A stretch of 64,000 bases of DNA from Colletotrichum lupini (Eukaryota > Ascomycota > Sordariomycetes > Glomerellales > Glomerellaceae): assembly GCF_023278565.1 (NCBI RefSeq), contig NC_064678.1:1922001-1986000 (forward strand), in the 5' to 3' direction. The notes beneath the pieces are model-generated. The model did not search any database. It was not told the DNA's origin and was given only the letters and a program-made list of their open reading frames with translations. The position numbers were made by a program, and so were the translations under genes. Below, in pieces: positions 58,771 to 64,000 of the stretch; positions within the stretch are counted from its first letter, which is position 1; every line of letters begins with the position of its first letter.

Positions 58771-61700
58771 CCCCCCCCTTTATATTAAAGGGCGCTATCC
58801 GTAGTGCCGAAAATAAACCTTTAAATTACCCTTTATTTTAGTAAATCTATAGCCGTAATTACTATTCTTATATTATTATTATCCCTTAGTAATAGCGAAT
58901 TACTAGCCGCGGCGGCTTTTATTTATATATTTATATTCTATAACGGGCCCTTAGTAATTAAATATTAGTAATAGAATACCTAGAGCGCCGCTGGTATATA
59001 CCTAAAGCTCTTTATATTATACTAAGTCGGGTCCGTATTATATCCTTTTTAATTTACTTAGTACTATAGTTTTCCCTTATATAAGCGTAATTTAATAATT
59101 TTTAAGACCTCGTACTCCGGTTTATTATTATTATTAATAATTAGTAGTAGCGGGTCTTAGTTCTACTTAGGTAGTAAGTCGTTAGTAGCCTTTTTTAGCT
59201 TATTTAGGTAAAAGACTAAGTATACCCGGCTACTTACTAGTAGTTTTATAATTTATATACCCCCCTATCCGGCGCTAATAATAGGCTATAGCCCGGCCTA
59301 CGGTTATTATAATTTATTTATATTAGTAAACTTTTAGTACGAGGTATTAATAAAGACCTAGTCCCCTAGCTTTAGGTCGTCCGGGCGCTAGCGGCGGTTA
59401 GTATACCTCTTATATTATACCTAAGCGACTTTTATATTACCTTTAGTAGTTTCCTAGGCCTTATATATTCCTTAGGTTATACGCTACGCGTTAGTACGGT
59501 TTAGCTTTTTTTTTATAAAGCTAAATTAGTAAGTTTACTTAGACTAGTTAAAAGAGAGCCGTAGCTAACGACTAAATTTTACTTCGTATAGTAATAGCCC
59601 TATAGTCTTACTAAGCTAGGTAGTATAAGTAAAGTCGATTATAAGTAGTATATTACTTTAGTTATCTTAGTACTAGTTAACTAGTAGTCTTAATTACTAT
59701 AGGATATACTAGTTTAGTACTTCTATTTAGCTATCTATTTAGGGGTAGTTAGTTATTAATAACTATAACTTAACCCTATAGATCTTATAAAGCTCTCTTT
59801 AGAAGTTAAAAATAAATTAGGGGCCTCGGTTCGATATAATAGTTTTTAATAGGCCGAAGATAAGTAGTACTCGTTTATAAAATATCCGGCTTATATTCTT
59901 TACTATAATAGTTTTACAATAAGGAATAAATATCACCCTCTTATTTAAGTAGTTTATTATTACTTAAATATTATTAAATCCTTTTTAATTAGTAGGGATA
60001 GTTATAAAGTTAGTAGAAATGTACTATTACGGGTAGTTAGGTATTAAAAGTAGCCTTAGCTCCCCCGGGGGCTTATTATACGGCTTTTATAATTAGTAAT
60101 AAGTATAGTAGTTCCGTACGTATTAGTAAGTATCCGCCGTTAGGCCCGGCTAGTAGTATTATTATTTAATTATTTTTATAACCTTATTACGCCCTAGGTA
60201 GGCAAGGAGCTTTTATTTATAGACCTTATGGATAATTATAATACGAAGGTTCTCTTTCTTAGGTACTACAAGCTTCTTATTTATTATTAATAATCCGTTA
60301 TTTTAAATAGACTAGCGCTTACGCCCTTTAGTTATTAATACTTATATTAGCGCGAGGGACGCTATAGTAAGGTCTTTATTAAGCTTTAAAATTTTCTTTA
60401 TTAATAAGTACCCCTAGAGCTCGTTTTTTAGTAAGAGCGAGCTAACTATAAGCTATAGTTAACTAACTACGGCGCTTAATAGCGCTTATAGTTTTATTAT
60501 AATATTAAGGGATAGTAGTCCTAGCGGTAAGAGGACTTAGGTCCTATTAGCCTCTTTTAGTACTTACTAAGTATAAATATCCTCTATCTTTTATAAGAGG
60601 GTATTAGCTAGTACGTTCTCCTTCCCCGGGCGGTAATAGATCTAAAAGTTAAAGTCCGCTAGCGTACTAGCTTAGCGGGCTTATTATAAGTTAAGTAGGC
60701 GCTTAGTTATAAAGAATAGTAGTAGTTAATAGTTTATAATAATATCGAACCTATACTTATAGCTTATAAGCTCCGCGCGCTATTTTTTTAAATATAGTAC
60801 TATTATTAGCATTTTTTTATTATAAATAGCGTAATTAAGCTCTGCGCCGCTTATTATTTTTAAATAAAAAGCTACTAAGTATTATAACTTATTATTCTCT
60901 TATTATTATAATAGTGCTCTAGTATATATTAAGTTAGAAATATTGGTTTTTAGCTACGTTAGTAGCTCTAGTTTAAAGTAATAGAGGATAAGTACTAACG
61001 TTAGTACTAGCTTTATAGCTTTAAAAGCCGTCTTATAGTTAGTATTAAAGTTAAAAAGAACTCCCTTATTTATTAGCCTCGTAAGGGGCTTAGCTAGGTA
61101 GCCGTAGTCCTTTATAAATCTCTTATAAAAGTTATAAAACCCGAGGAAAGACTAAATACCCTTAAGTAATATAAATAGCTTTTAGTCTCTAATTATAAAG
61201 ACTTTCTTTTTATTAAGCTATATATTTTTTATAAAAACTACGAAGCCTAGGTACTTTATAAAAGCGATACTAAATTCGTACTTCTTAATATTTATTTATA
61301 AGCCTACTTTCCGTAAGCAGTCTAGTACTTTAGTAACGTATTCCTAGTACTAGAGGGGGTTATTTAAGAAGATTAGGATATTATTTATATATACTATATA
61401 AAAGTTATCTAGGTACTTTATTAATATTTTACTTATATATTATTAGTACGTAGTAGGCCTATTATAAAGCCCGAAGGGTACTATTTTATACTTATATACC
61501 CCGTAGCGGGTTTTAAACGTCGTTAAGTCCTTAGAGGCTAGGTTGAGGCGAATGCGGTAAAAAGCCTATTTAATATTTAGTTTAATAAATACCTTTGCCC
61601 TACTTAGCCGCGCGAGGGTTTTATTAATAAGTAGTAGTAAGTAGTAGTCTTTTTTTATAACTTTATTAAGCTTATAGAAGTTAATATAGAAGCGTAGATT

Positions 61701-64000
61701 ATTATTATACTTTTTTATAAATAGCGTTAGCGATATAAAAGGAGTATTATTTAGCTTAATAAATCCTTTTTATAAGTACTTTAGTAAATAGGCTCTTATA
61801 GCCTCTAGCTCTAGTATTAACTACTTATATAGAGGGTAGTAAGTTAGCTTTTCCTTATTACTATTTAAGAGCTCGATCTTATAGTTATATAGCTTATAAG
61901 GCGCTAATATATCGCTAGCTACTTTATTAAAGACGTCGGTCTAAGGCCGTAAATACTTTAGTAAGTTCGTTATTATAAGGTTACGAGTAACCTAGTTATT
62001 ATTATATAAGGGGTCTACTTCCTTCTTTTTATCCTTTATAATACGGTTAAGCTTATAGAGTAATATAGAGCTTATTTTAACGTCGTTTTACTTTAGGTTC
62101 TTTTTAAAATTAAGAGCGCTAATAAAAGTAATATCTATTTATATTATTACTAGGTATAGTTTTTGCTACCTAGACCTCTTTACGAGGGTAATATTAGTAT
62201 TATTAAGGGCGCGTTCTATTTTCTTCGTATCTTTAGCCTTATTTAACTATTATATTTAGCAGGCCGTCGTTTTTAGTAGGTATAATAATATCTTAATTAG
62301 TATACCCTTTACCCGCTACTACTAAAGCTTTTAGTTATAATAAGTTATATTTATTTCGAACAGGTCTTACTAGCGGTCGGTATTAATTTAGTATTATACG
62401 TCGATAACTTCTAAGGTATATAGGTCCTTAATATCCTTAATAATAATAAAGGGCGTCTCTTATAATAATAGGTCCTTAAGCTATATTAGCTATTAGTAGC
62501 GAATATTAGGGTTTATTTTATAATATTCGAACTATTTCTGCCCTAAGATTAGGTCGTAGCGGCCCGTATTAAGCTAAAAGAGGGGTGCTTTTAAAAGGAC
62601 CCGTTAATTAATATATAAGTTAGTAGTTTATATTACGCTAGTATTATCTAATCGCTCTCTATTAAACTTAGTAATAGGGATTGGGTATAGTAATTTATAA
62701 AATAGGGCTACGTAGAACTACTATAATAAAATGGTTACGTAGTTATTTATAAATCCGTACTTATTAGCTCCCGTATTAAGTAAAGTTCTTAAGTAAATTC
62801 TATATTTATTAAATATTAGTATAAGCTCTATTTTAAGGGGCTAGCCCCTTATAAAATCTTATAAGTTTATTAAATTAATTACTAATCTTCTATTTTTTTT
62901 ATACGTATCCCTTAGCTAGGAGTTTACTTTTACTAGGGGTTTTAGTTTTCTAAACCTAACTCTATTTTAATAGGGCCCGTAGTAGCGTTAATAGTAGCTA
63001 TAGTAGTCTTTAGCTTTTTAGGGTAGTCCTTAGAGATATGTTTAGTATTATTATAAACGAAGTAAGCGCTATTATTTTTAAGTTTTTAATATAGGGCTTT
63101 AGGGATCGTTTTACGGGTAGAAGTACGACCTCGGTCCTATTTAGTACCCCTAGTACCTCTATTATTTCTACTATTTTTATTATTTTTATTATTTTTACCC
63201 GAGGTTTAGTAAGTTTAGCTAGAAGCCTTAACCGGGCGGTCCTCTATAAAAGGGGGCTATATTACGTTAACTAGCTAAGTAACGTACTTAGTATATTTTT
63301 AAAAAGTGGCCGTGTTATTTAGGTACTTTAATATAGCCTAGTTATAAAAATATATAGGTAGCTTATTATAGAAACGGCGCTTTTACTAAGACTTTAAAAG
63401 CTTATTAATATACGCAAGCTTAGTAAATATAGAGCGCTTTTAATAAACGTTTTTAAGCGTAATTATAAGTATATTTAGCTTATAGCTAGCGTCGTTTATA
63501 GTAGTTAGGCTAGTATAAGCCGATTTAAGCTCGTAGAGTAGCTATTTAGTTATAGTAATTTCGTTAGAGGTTAGTATTAAGTATATAAATTCCGTAGCGC
63601 TATTTTTAATCTTATTAATAATATACTCTAAGTAGTACTTATCCGTATTATAATTAGTATTCTCTAAGCGCTTCGTAATATACTAGAGCTAGTAGTCGAA
63701 CTTAATACTAATATTATTACTTATAAAAATAGGTATATTAGGCATTTTTTAAGAGCCGTAGGTAACGGGATAGGACGAGGCTAGAGTAGTCTCGTAACTA
63801 CTCTACGTCTTTAAGTATACTAACTACTATTTTAGCGCGCTAAGGGTAGCGGTATTTTAAATAGAGCTAGCTTAGGAGCCGTTCTTTAATTACTCTAGCC
63901 TTTTAGCTATAGCTACGTTATTAATATAGGCTTAAATAAAGGCTTCTTTTATAATACGGAGCTCTATAGTAATAGTACGTATAAGGTCGAGGTTCTTATA
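58545..64000 (-). mobile_element. Second Ty3/gypsy element, minus strand, truncated by window end
   Basis: The 3' LTR is at 58,545-58,770. Reading leftward on the minus strand, a Gag zinc-knuckle relic (FVYNNTKHISKDYPKK) lies near 63,035-63,085. Reverse transcriptase lies at about 61,250-61,540, with KDLTTFKTRYGVYKYKIV, then VPFGL in the shifted frame, then IVYINNILIF in place of the catalytic YLDD box, then INIKKYEF and YLGFVV. Both catalytic Asp codons read as Asn, the G-to-A result expected from RIP. The 5' LTR lies beyond 64,000. The element is dead. Confidence 0.85.

Overview
The window comes from a filamentous ascomycete (Pezizomycotina, probably Sordariomycetes). Three things point to this: short GT-AG introns of about 50-95 bp, UstYa-type membrane proteins, and an AT-rich half that looks like retroelements mutated by repeat-induced point mutation (RIP). 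Positions 1 to about 31,690 are ordinary GC-balanced DNA. From about 31,690 to the end the sequence is RIP-type AT-rich transposon DNA, apart from one 2.7 kb gene island at 38,384-41,048.

Layout. Positions 1-10,480 hold no gene I can recognise; the right part looks like a long pyrimidine-rich leader and promoter. At 10,481-14,977 is a 1498-residue disordered protein with a C-terminal methyltransferase-like domain. At 17,224-18,364 is a two-exon acidic, repeat-bearing protein. At 18,775-20,367 (minus) is an F-box protein whose N-terminus looks like a copia-type Gag.

The centre of interest is 21,840-31,338. It looks like a biosynthetic cluster for a ribosomally made, modified peptide (dikaritin / UstYa type). 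A 115-residue secreted precursor (28,302-28,649) carries four 20-residue repeats that differ almost only at silent sites. Around it lie six small type II membrane proteins, each with two HxxHC motifs about 27-30 residues apart. Two are canonical UstYa proteins, which I reconstructed through their introns (21,840-22,668 minus; 30,317-31,338 plus). Four belong to a divergent sister family (23,034; 24,353; 25,318; 26,627). An ankyrin protein (28,778-29,803) sits inside the cluster. The repeat has no Tyr, Trp, Phe, Cys or His and lacks KR sites between units, so its chemistry and processing should differ from ustiloxin or phomopsin.

The AT-rich half is a nest of elements. A complete Ty1/copia element (31,538-38,383) starts 200 bp after the last cluster gene. 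An MFS sugar-porter gene (38,578 to about 40,606, minus) survives between it and a facing copia fragment (41,049 to about 47,797). That fragment is interrupted by a 3.4 kb inverted-repeat DNA transposon (41,542-44,973) and by a small insert that does not look RIP-mutated (about 45,215-45,853). Next comes a chromodomain-bearing Ty3/gypsy element, broken by copies of a 1.04-1.15 kb non-coding retroposon with 15-16 bp target duplications. The last part is a second gypsy element on the minus strand, cut by the window end.
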